A stretch of 64,000 bases of DNA. Source: Homoserinimonas sedimenticola. GTDB lineage: Bacteria > Actinomycetota > Actinomycetes > Actinomycetales > Microbacteriaceae. Made by a program: the position numbers and the translations under genes. The notes beneath the pieces were generated by a model. That model did no database searches. It was given only the letters and a program-made list of their open reading frames with translations, and was not told the origin of the DNA. Numbering within the stretch: the first letter of the stretch is position 1; every line of letters begins with the position of its first letter. Location: positions 1,140,326 through 1,204,325 of the forward strand of contig NZ_JAPELL010000001.1 of NCBI RefSeq assembly GCF_026094475.1, in the 5' to 3' direction. This document shows, piece after piece, positions 42,249 to 52,872 of the stretch.

Positions 42249-43571
42249 CTAACTGCCGGCGGGCCCCGTCTTGGCGTTCGCCTTCTGCATGTCGGGTTTG
42301 CCTGCCTCCGCCGTTTCCGCCGTCTCCGTCGAAATCGTCGCGGTGGAGGCCGTCATGGGAGCCTTCGGCTGGCTGCGGCGTCCGCCCGTGCGGCGCTTGT
42401 TGTAGACGTCGAATGCGACCGCGAGCAGCAGCACGAGACCCTTGATGAACTGCTGGAAGTCGGTGCTGACACCCATGAGCGACATGCCGTTGTTGAGCAC
42501 ACCCATGATGAGACCACCCGTGATGGCACCCGTGACGGTTCCGATACCGCCCGTCACGGCGGCACCACCGATGAAGGCGGCCGCGATGGCGTCGAGCTCG
42601 AAGAGGTTACCTGCACCGGGGCCCGCCGAGTTGAGGCGACCCGTGAACACGAGGCCCGCGAGGGCCGCGAGCACGCCCATGTTGACGAAGAGGTAGAAGT
42701 CGACCTTCTGCGTCTTGATGCCCGAGAGCTGGGCAGCGTGCAGGTTGCCGCCGCGCGCGTAGATGTGGCGGCCGAAGACGCTGCGGCTCATGACGGCCGT
42801 GTAGGCGACCACGAGGAGGCCGAGCACGATCAGCACGATGGGGGTGCCGCGCGAGCCGGGCGCGATGCCGAGCAGGTAGGTGAGGCCGAGCACGAGGATG
42901 GCCGTGAAGGCGAGCTTCGCGATGAACCAGCTGATCGGCTCGGACTCGAGGCCGTGCTTGACCCGCGACATCCGCCCCTTGACCTGCGAGCCGATCAGCA
43001 TGATCAGCGCAAGGATTCCGAGCCCGACCGTGATCCACTCGGCGGGCGAGGTGCTCGCCGGGAACAGCTGCGGGAAGACATAGCCGCCGCCCAGCTGGCG
43101 GTACTCGTTGGGGAAGGGCGTGATGCGCTGGTTGCCCAGCACGATCTGCGTGAGACCGCGGAAGATGAGCATGCCCGCGAGGGTCACGATGAAGGCGGGG
43201 ATGCCGACGAACGCGATCCAGAAGCCCTGCCAAGCGCCGACGAGCGCGCCGATGAGGAGCGAGGCGATGATCGCGATCCACCATGGGGCACCCCACTGTT
43301 GAATCATGATGCCCGACATCGCCCCGACGAAGGCGGCGACGGAGCCGACCGAGAGGTCGATGTGCCCCGCGATGATGACCATCACCATGCCGATCGCGAG
43401 GATCAGAATGTAGCTGTTCTGAACGATGATGTTCGACACGTTGCCGGCCGTGAGCAGTCGGCCGTCCGTGAGGATCTGGAACAGCACCACGATCACGATC
43501 AGCGCGATGAAGATGCCAATCTGGCGCATCCGGCTCGCGAGGAAGCCCAGCGATTCCTTGAGGGCGCTCAT
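42249..43571 (-). CDS. Sugar ABC transporter permease (GguB/XylH type)
   Basis: 440 residues with about ten to twelve hydrophobic segments, longer than RbsC as usual for the GguB/MmsB subfamily. IAGHIDLSVGSVAAFVGAMS and LNNGMSLMGVSTDFQQFIKG are characteristic. Its ATG at 43571 directly follows the ATPase stop codon. The C-terminus is Ala/Thr/Glu-rich. Channel of the ChvE-like importer; substrate most likely L-arabinose, judged from the operon. Confidence 0.9.
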   Translation of the reverse strand: MSALKESLGFLASRMRQIGIFIALIVIVVLFQILTDGRLLTAGNVSNIIVQNSYILILAIGMVMVIIAGHIDLSVGSVAAFVGAMSGIMIQQWGAPWWIAIIASLLIGALVGAWQGFWIAFVGIPAFIVTLAGMLIFRGLTQIVLGNQRITPFPNEYRQLGGGYVFPQLFPASTSPAEWITVGLGILALIMLIGSQVKGRMSRVKHGLESEPISWFIAKLAFTAILVLGLTYLLGIAPGSRGTPIVLIVLGLLVVAYTAVMSRSVFGRHIYARGGNLHAAQLSGIKTQKVDFYLFVNMGVLAALAGLVFTGRLNSAGPGAGNLFELDAIAAAFIGGAAVTGGIGTVTGAITGGLIMGVLNNGMSLMGVSTDFQQFIKGLVLLLAVAFDVYNKRRTGGRRSQPKAPMTASTATISTETAETAEAGKPDMQKANAKTGPAGS

Positions 43572-45104
43572 CTACTTTTCCTTTTCTTTTGTCATGTACT
43601 GCATGAGTGCCTCCGGTGTGGCGTCCTCGATGCTCATCTCACCCGTGATGTGGCCCTCCGAGAGCGCGTAGATGCGGTCGGAGATGCCGAGAAGCTCCGG
43701 CAGCTCGGAGGAGATCACGATGACCGCCTTCCCCTCCGCCGCGAGCCTGTTGATGATCGTGTAGATCTCGTACTTGGCCCCGACGTCGATACCTCGGGTC
43801 GGCTCATCGAGGATGAGCACGTCGGGGTCGGAGAACATCCACTTCGAGAGCACGACCTTCTGCTGGTTGCCGCCCGAGAGCTGCCCAGTGACGGAAGACA
43901 CGGAGGGCGCCTTGATGTTCATGCTCTTGCGGTAGTCGCTCGCGACCAGGTACTCCTTGTTGTCGTCGACCCAACCACGCTTGGCGAGCTTGCCGAGGGC
44001 CGCCGCCGAGATGTTCCGCTTGATGTCCTCGATGAGATTGAGGCCGTAGCGCTTGCGGTCCTCCGTGGCATACGCGATCCCGTTGGCGATCGCATCCGAA
44101 ACCGTCTTGACCTTCACCTCTTTGCCGTGCATGTAGACGCGGCCGGTGATGCCGGAACCGTAGGAGCGGCCGAAGATGCTCATGGCGAGCTCAGTGCGTC
44201 CTGCACCCATGAGGCCCGCGATGCCGACGACCTCGCCCGCGCGCACGTTGAGGTTGGCGCCATGGATGACAACGCGGTCGTGCTCGGTCGGGTGGTGCAC
44301 GGTCCAGTCCTCGACGCGGAAGATCTCCTCGCCGATCTTGGGGGTGCGGTCGGGGTAGCGGTGCTCGAGGTCGCGGCCCACCATCCCCTTGATGATGCGG
44401 TTCTCCGAGATGTCGTCGCTCTTCATGTCGAGCGTCTCGATCGCGCGCCCGTCACGGATGATCGTGACCTTGTCGGCGATCGCCTTGATCTCGTTGAGCT
44501 TGTGGCTGATGATGATCGACGTGATGCCCTGCCCCTGCAGGTGCTTGATCAGGTCGAGCAGGTGGGCCGAGTCCTCGTCGTTGAGCGCCGCGGTGGGCTC
44601 GTCGAGAATGAGCAGCTTGACCTGCTTCGAAAGGGCCTTGGCGATCTCCACGAGCTGTTGCTTACCAACGCCGATGTCGGTGATCTTGGTCGTGGGGTTG
44701 TCGCTCAGCCCGACCCGGGCGAGTAGCTTCGCCGCCTCGAGGTTGGTCTTGTTCCAGTCGATGAATCCACCGCTCTGGATCTCATTGCCGAGGAAGATGT
44801 TCTCGGCGATCGAGAGGTAGGGGCTCAGCGCGAGCTCCTGGTGGATGATGACGATTCCGCTTTTCTCGCTGTCGCGGATGTCTCGGAAGCTCACGGGCTT
44901 GCCCTCGAAGAGGATCTCGCCCTCGTAGCTGCCGTGCGGGTAGACGCCCGACAAGACCTTCATGAGGGTGGACTTGCCCGCCCCGTTCTCTCCGCAGATC
45001 GCGTGGACCTCGCCGCGCGCTACGGAGAGGTTGACGTCCTGCAGCGCCTTGACGCCGGGGAACGTCTTGGTGATGCTCCGCATCTCGAGAATGCCTGCGC
45101 CCAT
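43572..45104 (-). CDS. Sugar ABC transporter ATPase with two nucleotide-binding domains (GguA/XylG type)
   Basis: 510 residues. The first domain has Walker [10 protein letters not shown] and Walker [12 protein letters not shown]; the second has the signature LSGGNQQKV and Walker [13 protein letters not shown]. The helical linker contains [21 protein letters not shown] at 45104 follows AGGCAGGGA; the frame extends to 45170 through the upstream hairpin and is not favoured. Energises the adjacent permease. Confidence 0.92.
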   Translation of the reverse strand: MGAGILEMRSITKTFPGVKALQDVNLSVARGEVHAICGENGAGKSTLMKVLSGVYPHGSYEGEILFEGKPVSFRDIRDSEKSGIVIIHQELALSPYLSIAENIFLGNEIQSGGFIDWNKTNLEAAKLLARVGLSDNPTTKITDIGVGKQQLVEIAKALSKQVKLLILDEPTAALNDEDSAHLLDLIKHLQGQGITSIIISHKLNEIKAIADKVTIIRDGRAIETLDMKSDDISENRIIKGMVGRDLEHRYPDRTPKIGEEIFRVEDWTVHHPTEHDRVVIHGANLNVRAGEVVGIAGLMGAGRTELAMSIFGRSYGSGITGRVYMHGKEVKVKTVSDAIANGIAYATEDRKRYGLNLIEDIKRNISAAALGKLAKRGWVDDNKEYLVASDYRKSMNIKAPSVSSVTGQLSGGNQQKVVLSKWMFSDPDVLILDEPTRGIDVGAKYEIYTIINRLAAEGKAVIVISSELPELLGISDRIYALSEGHITGEMSIEDATPEALMQYMTKEKEK

Positions 45105-45139
45105 TCCCTGCCTCTTCTTCTTGTGGTGTGGTTGGGGGT

Positions 45140-45175
45140 GCTCGGTGGGGCGCAGATGCCTGCGCCCCACCGAGC
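45140..45175 (-). terminator. Hairpin between binding-protein and ATPase genes
   Basis: A perfect 16-bp stem (GCTCGGTGGGGCGCAG and its complement) with an ATGC loop, the strongest of the six hairpins that follow binding-protein genes in this window. Confidence 0.7.
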
Positions 45176-45186
45176 GGGAGTGAGTT

Positions 45187-46293
45187 CTACTCGAAGGTTC
45201 CCTCTTCGTAGTAGCCGCTCTCGATGAGAACTTCCTCGTAGTTCTCGGCGGTCACGATCTGCGACTCGAGCAGGTACGACGGCACGATCTTCTCGCCGTT
45301 GTCGTACGTCTCGGTGTCGTTGACCTCGGGCTCCTCGCCGTTGAGAACGGCGTCGACCATCTCGACGGCCTGCTCACCGAGCAGACGCGTGTCCTTGAAG
45401 ATCGTGGAGTACTGCTCGCCCGCGATGATGGACTTGACCGAGCCCTCCTCGGCGTCCTGACCGGTCACGATGGGCAGCTCGCTTGAGGAGTAGCCGCCAG
45501 CCGTGAGGGCCGAGATGATGCCGATCGAGAGGCCGTCGTAGGGCGAGAGCACGCCGTGGATGGGGGTGTCACCGATGATGGTGAGCAGGTCATCCATGCG
45601 GTCCTGCGCGGTGGCCGGGTCCCAACGGAGGATGGCCGCCTGGTCGAACGCCGTCTGGCCCGAGGGCACCGTGATGACGCCGCTGTCCATGTAGGGCTGG
45701 AGCACCGACATCGCACCGTCCCAGAAGAAGGTCGCGTTGTTGTCGTCGGGGCTGCCCGCGAAGAGCTCGACGTTGAAGGGGCCGGTGGCTCCCGTGTCCT
45801 CGCCGTTCTCGTCGAGGATGCCCATGCCCGTCAGGAGCGAGGTGCCCTGCTGCACCCCAACCTCGAAGTTGTCGAAGGTCGTGTAGTAGTCCACGTTCTC
45901 CGAGCCGAGGATGAGGCGGTCGTAGGAGATCACGGGGATGTCCTGCGAGGCCGCCTGCTCGAGCACCTCGGTCAGGGCGGTGCCGTCGATCGCCGCGATG
46001 ATGAGGGCCTCAGCACCACCGGAGATCATGTTCTCGATCTGCGACAGCTGCGTGGGGATGTCGTCGTTGGCGAACTGGAGGTCGACCGTGTAGCCGCGCT
46101 CCTCGAGCTCGGCCTCGACGTTCGCGCCATCCGCGATCCACCGCTCCGAGGTCTGGGTGGGCATCGAGACGCCGACGATGGCGCCCTCGGTGTCACCGTC
46201 GCCGCCGCCAGTGCGGTCACCGGAGCATCCAGCCAGCGCGAGAACGAGCGCGCTTCCGGCGGCAATGCCGGTGAGCAACTTGTGTGTCTTCAC
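45187..46293 (-). CDS. Multiple-sugar-binding lipoprotein (ChvE type)
   Basis: 368 residues. GTG at 46293 follows GAAAGGAAA at good spacing; an ATG 30 nt upstream has no ribosome-binding site. The lipobox is LAGC. The mature protein has the ChvE-like start [20 protein letters not shown] and [19 protein letters not shown]. It is encoded between araA and the importer ATPase, so L-arabinose is the probable ligand, though ChvE-like proteins also bind xylose, glucose and galactose. Confidence 0.9.
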   Translation of the reverse strand: MKTHKLLTGIAAGSALVLALAGCSGDRTGGGDGDTEGAIVGVSMPTQTSERWIADGANVEAELEERGYTVDLQFANDDIPTQLSQIENMISGGAEALIIAAIDGTALTEVLEQAASQDIPVISYDRLILGSENVDYYTTFDNFEVGVQQGTSLLTGMGILDENGEDTGATGPFNVELFAGSPDDNNATFFWDGAMSVLQPYMDSGVITVPSGQTAFDQAAILRWDPATAQDRMDDLLTIIGDTPIHGVLSPYDGLSIGIISALTAGGYSSSELPIVTGQDAEEGSVKSIIAGEQYSTIFKDTRLLGEQAVEMVDAVLNGEEPEVNDTETYDNGEKIVPSYLLESQIVTAENYEEVLIESGYYEEGTFE

Positions 46294-46346
46294 TGTGTTT
46301 CCTTTCGTTGTGGTTGAGGTCATGGTGCAAGTGCTGGGCGCGGGCC

Positions 46347-47864
46347 TCAGAGGCCTTGCGCGAGGCGATAGTAGGCGGCATTCCAGCGCACCTCACGCTG
46401 GAAGTCCCTGAGGGTCGTCTGCTCGTCGATCACAAGCAGCTCGGTGCCCGCCATCTCGGCGAAGTCCCGGAACACGTCGACACCCACGGCGGTCGTCATG
46501 ACCGTGTGGTGGGCGGCCCCGGCCGTGAGCCACGCAGCTGCGGAAGTCGCGAAGTCGGGCGCGGGCTTCCACAGTGCGCGGCCCACGGGAAGGTTGGGCA
46601 TAGGTTCGTCGAGGGCCACGTTCTCGACGACATTTGCCACGATTCTGAAGCGGTCGCGCATGTCGCTCATGGCGACAACGACGGCGGGGCCGGGGTCCGC
46701 CGTGAAGACGAGCCGCACGGGGTCCTCCTTGCCGCCGATGCCGAGCGGGTGGATCTCGAGGCTCGGCTTCTCGCTCGTAAGCGAGGGGCTCACCTCGAGC
46801 ATGTGGGCGCCGAGAATCTTCTCGTCGCCGGGCGTGAGGTGGTAGGTGTAGTCCTCCATCAGGGAGGCGCCGCCCGGGAGGCCCGCTCCCATGACGTTGG
46901 CAGTGCGCACGAGGATCGCGGTCTTCCAGTCGCCCTCCGCGCCGAAGCCGTAGCCCTCTGCCATGAGGCGCTGCACCGCGAGGCCCGGCAGTTGCTTGAG
47001 CGCGCCCAGGTCTTCGAAGCTTGTCGTGAAGGCGCCGAAGCCGCCCTCCTCAAGGAAGGAGCGCAGGCCCAACTCGATTGCCGCACCGTCGCGCAGCGAC
47101 TCGTGCCGCTCGCCGCCCTTGCGCAGTTCGGACACGACGTTGTACAGCTCCTCGTACTCGGCGACGAGCGCGTCGATGTCAGAAGCGGATGCCGCATCCA
47201 CCGCCTCCGCGAGCTCGTTGACGCCCCACGTGTTGACCTGCACCCCGAAGCGCAGCTCCGCCTCGGTCTTGTCGCCCTCCGTGACGGCGACGTAGCGCAT
47301 GTTGTCGCCGAAGCGGGCGAGCTTGAGGGTGTGGGTGGCGGCCCAGCCCGCCGCGGCCCGCTGCCAGGTGGCGACCTGCGCCGTGACATCCGGGTTGCTG
47401 ACGTGGCCGACGACCGTCTTGCGGGCGACACCGAGTCGGGTCTGGATGTAGCCGAACTCCCGGTCGCCGTGGGCGGCCTGGTTGAGGTTCATGAAGTCGA
47501 AGTCGATCTCGCCCCACGGCAGCTCGACGTTGGCCTGCGTGTGCAGGTGCAGGAGCGGCTTGCGCAGGGCGTCGAGGCCCGCGATCCACATCTTGGCGGG
47601 GCTGAAGGTGTGCATCCAGGCCATGACGCCGATGACGTTGTCGGCCGCGTTGACATCAAGCGCGAGGCGGCGGATCGAGTCGCTCTCCTTGAGCACGGGC
47701 TTCCACACGACCTTGACGGGCACCTCGGATGCCGCGTCCAGCGCCTCCGCGATGGCGCGCGACTGCTCGGCCACCTGCTGCAGGGTCTCCTCGCCGTAGA
47801 GGTTCTGGCTGCCGGTGACGAACCAGACCTCGTAGTGGTCGAGCGAGGTGGTGAGCTTGGGCAT
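46347..47864 (-). CDS. araA: L-arabinose isomerase
   Basis: 505 residues, standard length. Converts L-arabinose to L-ribulose using a divalent metal. Conserved stretches include [26 protein letters not shown] and [23 protein letters not shown] at 47864 shares one base with the araD stop (TAATG). Second pathway step of the operon araB-araD-araA in gene order; the importer genes follow. Confidence 0.97.
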   Translation of the reverse strand: MPKLTTSLDHYEVWFVTGSQNLYGEETLQQVAEQSRAIAEALDAASEVPVKVVWKPVLKESDSIRRLALDVNAADNVIGVMAWMHTFSPAKMWIAGLDALRKPLLHLHTQANVELPWGEIDFDFMNLNQAAHGDREFGYIQTRLGVARKTVVGHVSNPDVTAQVATWQRAAAGWAATHTLKLARFGDNMRYVAVTEGDKTEAELRFGVQVNTWGVNELAEAVDAASASDIDALVAEYEELYNVVSELRKGGERHESLRDGAAIELGLRSFLEEGGFGAFTTSFEDLGALKQLPGLAVQRLMAEGYGFGAEGDWKTAILVRTANVMGAGLPGGASLMEDYTYHLTPGDEKILGAHMLEVSPSLTSEKPSLEIHPLGIGGKEDPVRLVFTADPGPAVVVAMSDMRDRFRIVANVVENVALDEPMPNLPVGRALWKPAPDFATSAAAWLTAGAAHHTVMTTAVGVDVFRDFAEMAGTELLVIDEQTTLRDFQREVRWNAAYYRLAQGL

Positions 47865-48574
47865 TACTTCAGTGCTCCTTCGGGCTTCTGGCCGTAGACG
47901 TTCTGGTAGCGGTCGAAGAGCGAGTCGATCGCCTCCTGCGGGATCGGGATGAGCTCGCCGGCCTGGCGGGCGATGTGCACGGTGCGCGCGACATCCTCGA
48001 CCATGACGGCGGCCTTGACGGCGTCGCGGGCGTTCTTGCCGATCGTGAAGGGGCCGTGGTTCTGCATGAGCACGGCGCGCGAACGGTGACCCTGCAGGGT
48101 CGCGACGATGCCGCGGCCGATCGAGTCATCGCCGATGATCGCGAAGGGGCCCACGGGGATCTCGCCGCCGAACTCGTCGGCCATCGCCGTGATGACGCAG
48201 GGGATGGACTCGCCGCGCGCGGCCCACGCCGTCGCGTAGGTCGAGTGGGTGTGCACAACTCCCCCGACCTCGGGCATGTTGCGGTAGACGTAGGCGTGCG
48301 CGGCCGTGTCGCTCGAGGGGCTCCGCTCGCATCCGGCGGTGTCAGGGATGACGTTGCCGTCGAGGTCGCAGAGGATCATGTTCTCGGGCGCGAGGTCGTC
48401 GTAGTCGACACCGCTCGGCTTGATGACGAATAGCTCGGCGCCGGGCACGCGGCCGCTCACGTTGCCGCCCGTCCACACCACGAGGTTGTAGCGGGTGAGC
48501 TCCGAGTGGAGGCTCGCGACATCCGCGCGCACCGCCTCGATGGCCGATTCGATCTCGGGGCTGAAGGTCGTCAT
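47864..48574 (-). CDS. araD: L-ribulose-5-phosphate 4-epimerase
   Basis: 236 residues, class II aldolase-like. Converts L-ribulose 5-phosphate to D-xylulose 5-phosphate, so arabinose and xylose catabolism meet here. Zinc-ligand motif [16 protein letters not shown] and the [12 protein letters not shown] segment are clear; QNHGPFTIG supplies a further conserved His. ATG at 48574 overlaps the araB stop by 4 nt. The long open frame upstream to 49258 is antisense-like and not part of the gene. Confidence 0.96.
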   Translation of the reverse strand: MTTFSPEIESAIEAVRADVASLHSELTRYNLVVWTGGNVSGRVPGAELFVIKPSGVDYDDLAPENMILCDLDGNVIPDTAGCERSPSSDTAAHAYVYRNMPEVGGVVHTHSTYATAWAARGESIPCVITAMADEFGGEIPVGPFAIIGDDSIGRGIVATLQGHRSRAVLMQNHGPFTIGKNARDAVKAAVMVEDVARTVHIARQAGELIPIPQEAIDSLFDRYQNVYGQKPEGALK

Positions 48575-50307
48575 GCGTGCACCTCCCGCTCCGAGGCATC
48601 CACCGTGTCGGTGGGGGCCGAGAGCGCAGTGCGGCGCCGCGACTTGAGCCGCTTCATGACGTCGTTGGCACCGCGACCGAAGTAATCGTGCAACTCGGAG
48701 TAGTCGGCGTAGAGGGCGTCGTAGGCGTCTGCCGCCGCCTCGTTGGGCGTGTAGACGTTGCGGTGAACGCGTCCCATCGCCTCGCCCGCCGAGCGCACAT
48801 CGGGGTAGGCGCCCGCCGCGACGGCCGCATGGATGGCGGAACCCAGAGCAGGCCCCTGCTCGCTCGCGATCGTCGAGAGGGGCATCCGCAGCACGTCGCT
48901 GTAGGTCTGCATGAGGAAGGCGTTCTTGAGCAGCCCGCCCGCGACGAAGAACTCCGTGACCGGCACGCCGCTCGCATTGAAGGTCTCGACGATCTTGCGC
49001 GTTCCGAAGGCCGTCGCCTCGAGGAGGGCGCGGTAGACGTCCTCGGGGCGCGTCGTCAGGGTCGCGCCGAGCACGAGGCCGCTCAGCTCGTGGTCGACGA
49101 GCACCGAGCGGTTTCCCGAGTGCCAGTCCAGCGCGACGAGGCCGTGCCCGCCGACCGGCTGGTCCTGTGAAAGCTCCGTCAGATACTGGTGGATGCTCAG
49201 CCCGCGCTCGCGCGCCGCCTCGTGATACTCCCCCGGCACCTGGTTCTTCACGTACCACGCGAAGATGTCGCCGACACCCGACTGCCCAGCCTCATAGCCG
49301 TAGAGGCCTTTGAGGATGCCGCCGTCGACGACTCCGCACATGCCGGGGACCTCGGTGAGGGCATCCGAGTTCATGACGTGGCAGGTGCTCGTGCCCATGA
49401 TGGCGAGCATCTGGCCGGGATCGACCGCCTTGGCGGCGGGGGCGCAGACGTGGGCGTCGACGTTGCCGACTGCCACCGCAATGCCCTCAGGCAGGCCCGT
49501 CCACTCGGCCGCCTGCGCACTCAGAGTGCCCGCGGCATCCCCCAGCTGGCCGATCTCGTGCGCAACCTTCTCGTCAACGAAGCCCGCGAAATCGGGGTTG
49601 AGGGCCGCGAGGAAGTCGCGGCTGGGGTACTCGCCATCCTGCAGGATGCCCTTGTAGCCGGCCGTGCACGCATTGCGCACGTAGCGACCCGTGAGCTGCC
49701 AGACGATCCAGTCGGCCGCCTCGACCCAGTGCTCCATGCGCTCGTAGAGTTCGGGATCCTCCTCGAGCAGCTGGAGGCCCTTCGCGAACTCCCACTCGCT
49801 CGAGATGAGTCCGCCGTAGCGGCCGAGCCACGTCTCACCGCGCTCGGCAGCGAGCTCGTTGATGCGGTCGGCCTGCCCCTGGGCGGCGTGGTGCTTCCAG
49901 AGCTTGACGTAGGCGTGGGGGCGAGACTCGAAGCCCTCGACCTCGTTGAGGGGCGTGCCGTCGGCGATCGTCGGCACCATGGTGCAGGCGGTGAAATCGG
50001 TGCCGATTCCGATGACGGACGCCGGGTCGATGCCCGCCTTCGCGACGGCCTCGGGCACGGCACTCTTGATGACGTCGACGTAGTCGGAGGGCACCTGCAG
50101 CGCCCACTCCGGAGGAAGCTTCTCGCCTGTCGCCGCGAGCGTCGTGTCCATGACCGCGTGCGGATACTCGAGGGTCGCGCTCGCCAGCTCCTCGCCGTCC
50201 GAGACACGCACAACCACCGCGCGGCCGCTCAGGGTTCCGAAGTCGACCCCGATGACATAGCGCTCTCCGTTACGCGTTTCGGCTGCGCGACTCTCGGGTG
50301 CACTCAC
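48571..50307 (-). CDS. araB: Ribulokinase
   Basis: 578 residues of the FGGY family; phosphorylates L-ribulose. VIGVDFGTLSGRAVVV is the N-terminal phosphate-binding region, GIGTDFTACTMVP and GNVDAHVCAPAAKAVDPGQM are ribulokinase-type. GTG at 50307 is preceded by AAGGAG at 9 nt; an ATG at 50352 has no ribosome-binding site. First gene of the arabinose operon; paired operators lie about 100 bp upstream. Confidence 0.95.
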   Translation of the reverse strand: MSAPESRAAETRNGERYVIGVDFGTLSGRAVVVRVSDGEELASATLEYPHAVMDTTLAATGEKLPPEWALQVPSDYVDVIKSAVPEAVAKAGIDPASVIGIGTDFTACTMVPTIADGTPLNEVEGFESRPHAYVKLWKHHAAQGQADRINELAAERGETWLGRYGGLISSEWEFAKGLQLLEEDPELYERMEHWVEAADWIVWQLTGRYVRNACTAGYKGILQDGEYPSRDFLAALNPDFAGFVDEKVAHEIGQLGDAAGTLSAQAAEWTGLPEGIAVAVGNVDAHVCAPAAKAVDPGQMLAIMGTSTCHVMNSDALTEVPGMCGVVDGGILKGLYGYEAGQSGVGDIFAWYVKNQVPGEYHEAARERGLSIHQYLTELSQDQPVGGHGLVALDWHSGNRSVLVDHELSGLVLGATLTTRPEDVYRALLEATAFGTRKIVETFNASGVPVTEFFVAGGLLKNAFLMQTYSDVLRMPLSTIASEQGPALGSAIHAAVAAGAYPDVRSAGEAMGRVHRNVYTPNEAAADAYDALYADYSELHDYFGRGANDVMKRLKSRRRTALSAPTDTVDASEREVHA

Positions 50308-50407
50308 GGGCGGCGACTCCTTCGTCTGGGGCTGATCGGCCTCGCCTTTCATCGCTCAAGCGATGGGGGCGGATATCGCGGCGTCGGGTTGCGCGTCGCC
50401 GCGGAAA

Positions 50408-50433
50408 TGTGACCGTTCGTGTGACCGTTCACA
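50408..50433. promoter_or_regulatory. Two overlapping operators upstream of araB
   Basis: TGTGACCGTTCGTG (50408-50421) and TGTGACCGTTCACA (50420-50433). The second is a near-perfect palindrome, TGTGA-N4-TCACA. Its reverse complement matches 13 of 14 bases with the site upstream of the LacI gene at 51618. This type resembles LacI-family arabinose operators of the TGTGANCGNTCACA form. Confidence 0.8.
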
Positions 50434-50591
50434 TCAGCCGCAATCGTACCCCCAATCCCACAATCGATGTCAACGCCGAGAGGAAATCGTGATCGAGCAG
50501 CATCCGCGGCCACCCTGCCTCTGTCGCGAGAGGTCAAAAGGTGCACGATATGCCCTCGGGATGCACCGAAAGTGACCTTCCACATCCCGCG

Positions 50592-51596
50592 TCAGGCCGG
50601 AGCCGTAGAACCACGCACCACCAACTCAGGCGCGATCTGTTCGTGGCTCGCGCCCGTCGACCCCCTGAGCTCGTCGAGGATGATCGCAAGCGAGCGCCGC
50701 CCGATCTCCGCGAAGTCCTGGCGCACAGTCGTGAGCGGTGGCCAAAAGTATGCGGCGTCGGGAATGTCGTCGAAGCCGACGACGCTCACATCCTGGGGCA
50801 CCCGCATCCCCCCTTCGTGGAGGGCGTGGATGAGGCCGAGCGCCATCTGGTCGTTCGCGCAGAAGACCGCCGAGAAATCCGGATGCCGCAGCATCTCTCT
50901 CCCCGCGTGGTAACCGAAGTCTGCGGTCCAGTCGCCGAGTATGGGCGGTCTCGTGTTGAGCTCGGCCTCGTTGATCTCGTGCAGGAAACCCCGCATGCGA
51001 GCATCCGCCTCGATCCAGTCCCTAGGCCCCGCGATGTGCTCGATCTCGCGATGTCCGAGATCAATCAGGTGCCGGGTCGCGAGCCGCCCTCCCGCGAACT
51101 GGTCGACCGACATGCTGTGACTTGTATCGCGCCGCGTCGAATCGAGGGTCACGAAGGGAATCGTGAGCCCGATGTCGGCGATCGCGTCGAAGACCCGCAC
51201 CTGCGGCGCGATGATGACGATCGCCTCGACCGCCTGCACGCGCAGGAAGTCGAGCCCGCTACGAATCGAGTCGTAGTCGCTCGCGGTGTTGGTGATCATC
51301 ACCCGGTAACCGGACTGCCGCGCGGCGACCTCGATCGCGTGAACACTCGTGGTGGGCCCGTAGTGCGCCGTGTCTCCCGAGAGCACGCCGATCGTGCGGC
51401 TGCGATTCGTGACGAGCGCACGCGCCGCCTGATTCGGCTGATAGCCGAGCTCGTCAATGACCTGCCGCACGCGCTCCCGAGTGCTGGGGCGGATATTGGG
51501 CGAGTCGTTGAGCACCCGCGACACGGTCTGATAGGAGACCCCGGCCAGCCTCGCGACGTCCCGGATATTCGGGGCGCGAACCTTCTCTGGTTCCAT
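50592..51596 (-). CDS. LacI-family arabinose operon regulator
   Basis: 334 residues. Helix-turn-helix IRDVARLAGVSYQTVSRVLN, then a sugar-binding domain. The gene is directly upstream of araB on the same strand, with near-identical operators before both, so it most likely represses the whole arabinose operon and itself, released by arabinose. It is a LacI-type, not the GntR/LacI hybrid AraR of Bacillus. Confidence 0.9.
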   Translation of the reverse strand: MEPEKVRAPNIRDVARLAGVSYQTVSRVLNDSPNIRPSTRERVRQVIDELGYQPNQAARALVTNRSRTIGVLSGDTAHYGPTTSVHAIEVAARQSGYRVMITNTASDYDSIRSGLDFLRVQAVEAIVIIAPQVRVFDAIADIGLTIPFVTLDSTRRDTSHSMSVDQFAGGRLATRHLIDLGHREIEHIAGPRDWIEADARMRGFLHEINEAELNTRPPILGDWTADFGYHAGREMLRHPDFSAVFCANDQMALGLIHALHEGGMRVPQDVSVVGFDDIPDAAYFWPPLTTVRQDFAEIGRRSLAIILDELRGSTGASHEQIAPELVVRGSTAPA

Positions 51597-51617
51597 GGAG
51601 CATCAGGCCTGTCGTGA

Positions 51618-51631
51618 TGTGTACGGTCACA
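51618..51631. promoter_or_regulatory. Autoregulatory operator of the arabinose LacI gene
   Basis: TGTGTACGGTCACA, 22 bp before the LacI start, one base different from the reverse complement of the araB site at 50420-50433. Confidence 0.78.
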
Positions 51632-51699
51632 TTCTGCGGGACGCATCCATTATGCACGTCCCCGTGCCCGGTGCTCCGACCCCAGAGCGGGGCGAGCCA

Positions 51700-52842
51700 C
51701 TACACGTGGTCGAGCGCTGCTGTGATGTCCGCCAGCAGGTCGTCGATGCCCTCGATCCCCACCGAGAGACGGATGACGTTCTCCGGCACCGCGAGCTCAG
51801 TGCCCTTGACGGAGGCGTGCGTCATCTCGGAGGGGTAGCCGATGAGCGACTCGACCCCGCCGAGGGATTCCGCGAGCTGGAACACCTCAGTGCCCTCGGC
51901 GACCTTCTTCGCGGCATCCGGTCCGCCCTTCAGCGCGAGCGAGAGCATCCCGCCGAAGTCGCTCATCTGGCGGGCGGCGACCTCGTGGCCCGGATGCGAC
52001 TCAAGGCCCGGGTAGAACACGCGCTCGATCGCGGCGTGGTGCTCGAGGGTCGCCGCGATCGTGTGCGCATTGGAGGAGTGGCGGTCCATCCGCACCGCGA
52101 GCGTCTTGATGCCGCGCACCGTAAGCCATGCTTCCATGGGCGACGACACAGCGCCGACGCCGAACTGCACGAAGCCGACCTTCTCCGCGAGCTCCTCATC
52201 GCTCAGGATGACGGCCCCGCCGAGCACATCCGAATGCCCGCCGAGATACTTCGTCGTGGAGTGCACCACGACATCGGCGCCGAGGGCGAGCGGCTGCTGC
52301 AGGTAGGGGGTCGCGAAGGTGTTGTCGACGACGACGATCGCGCCGGCCTCGTGACCCATCTGTGCGAGTTGCGCGATGTCCGTGATCTTCATGAGCGGGT
52401 TGCTCGGCGTCTCGAGCCACAGGATGCGCGTGTTCGGCCGGATCGCGGCGCGCACGGCATCCGCGTCGCTCATCTCGACGGTCGAGAGCTCCACGCCCCA
52501 CGGGGCGTGCACGCGGTTGACCAGACGGTGCGTTCCGCCGTAGACGTCATTGCCCATCAGGATGTGGTCGCCGGGCTTCAGGGCGGCGCGCAGCAGCGCA
52601 TCCTCGGCCGCGAGGCCGGAGGCGAAGCTGAAGGCGTGGCTGCCGCCCTCGAGGGAGGCGAGAAGCTCCTGAAGCGAGTCGCGCGTGGGGTTGGCCGCTC
52701 GCGCATACTCATAGCCGCCCCGGAGCCCGCCGATGCCGTCCTGCACGAAGGTCGAGGTCATGTAGATCGGCGGCACGACGGCGCCCGTGGCGGGGTCGAA
52801 GTCCTGGCCGGAATGGATGGCGCGGGTGCTGAAGTCGCTCAT
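51700..52842 (-). CDS. metB: Cystathionine gamma-synthase or gamma-lyase (PLP enzyme)
   Basis: 380 residues of the Cys/Met metabolism PLP family. The PLP-binding lysine lies in VVHSTTKYLGGHSDVLGG; PIYMTSTFVQDGIGGLRGGYEYARAANPTR is split here only by family-typical spacing. Gamma-synthase and gamma-lyase cannot be separated by sequence alone. Lying 30 bp after cystathionine beta-synthase on the same strand, a lyase role in reverse transsulfuration (cystathionine to cysteine) is attractive; actinobacterial homologues are commonly named metB. Confidence 0.88.
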   Translation of the reverse strand: MSDFSTRAIHSGQDFDPATGAVVPPIYMTSTFVQDGIGGLRGGYEYARAANPTRDSLQELLASLEGGSHAFSFASGLAAEDALLRAALKPGDHILMGNDVYGGTHRLVNRVHAPWGVELSTVEMSDADAVRAAIRPNTRILWLETPSNPLMKITDIAQLAQMGHEAGAIVVVDNTFATPYLQQPLALGADVVVHSTTKYLGGHSDVLGGAVILSDEELAEKVGFVQFGVGAVSSPMEAWLTVRGIKTLAVRMDRHSSNAHTIAATLEHHAAIERVFYPGLESHPGHEVAARQMSDFGGMLSLALKGGPDAAKKVAEGTEVFQLAESLGGVESLIGYPSEMTHASVKGTELAVPENVIRLSVGIEGIDDLLADITAALDHV

Positions 52843-52872
52843 GGTGCTGCCCTTCGGACGGGAGATCTGTGG

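Noticed and set aside
48575-49258. N-terminal extension of AraD
   Set aside because: Antisense-like low-complexity frame inside araB; the ATGA overlap at 48571-48574 gives the family length.
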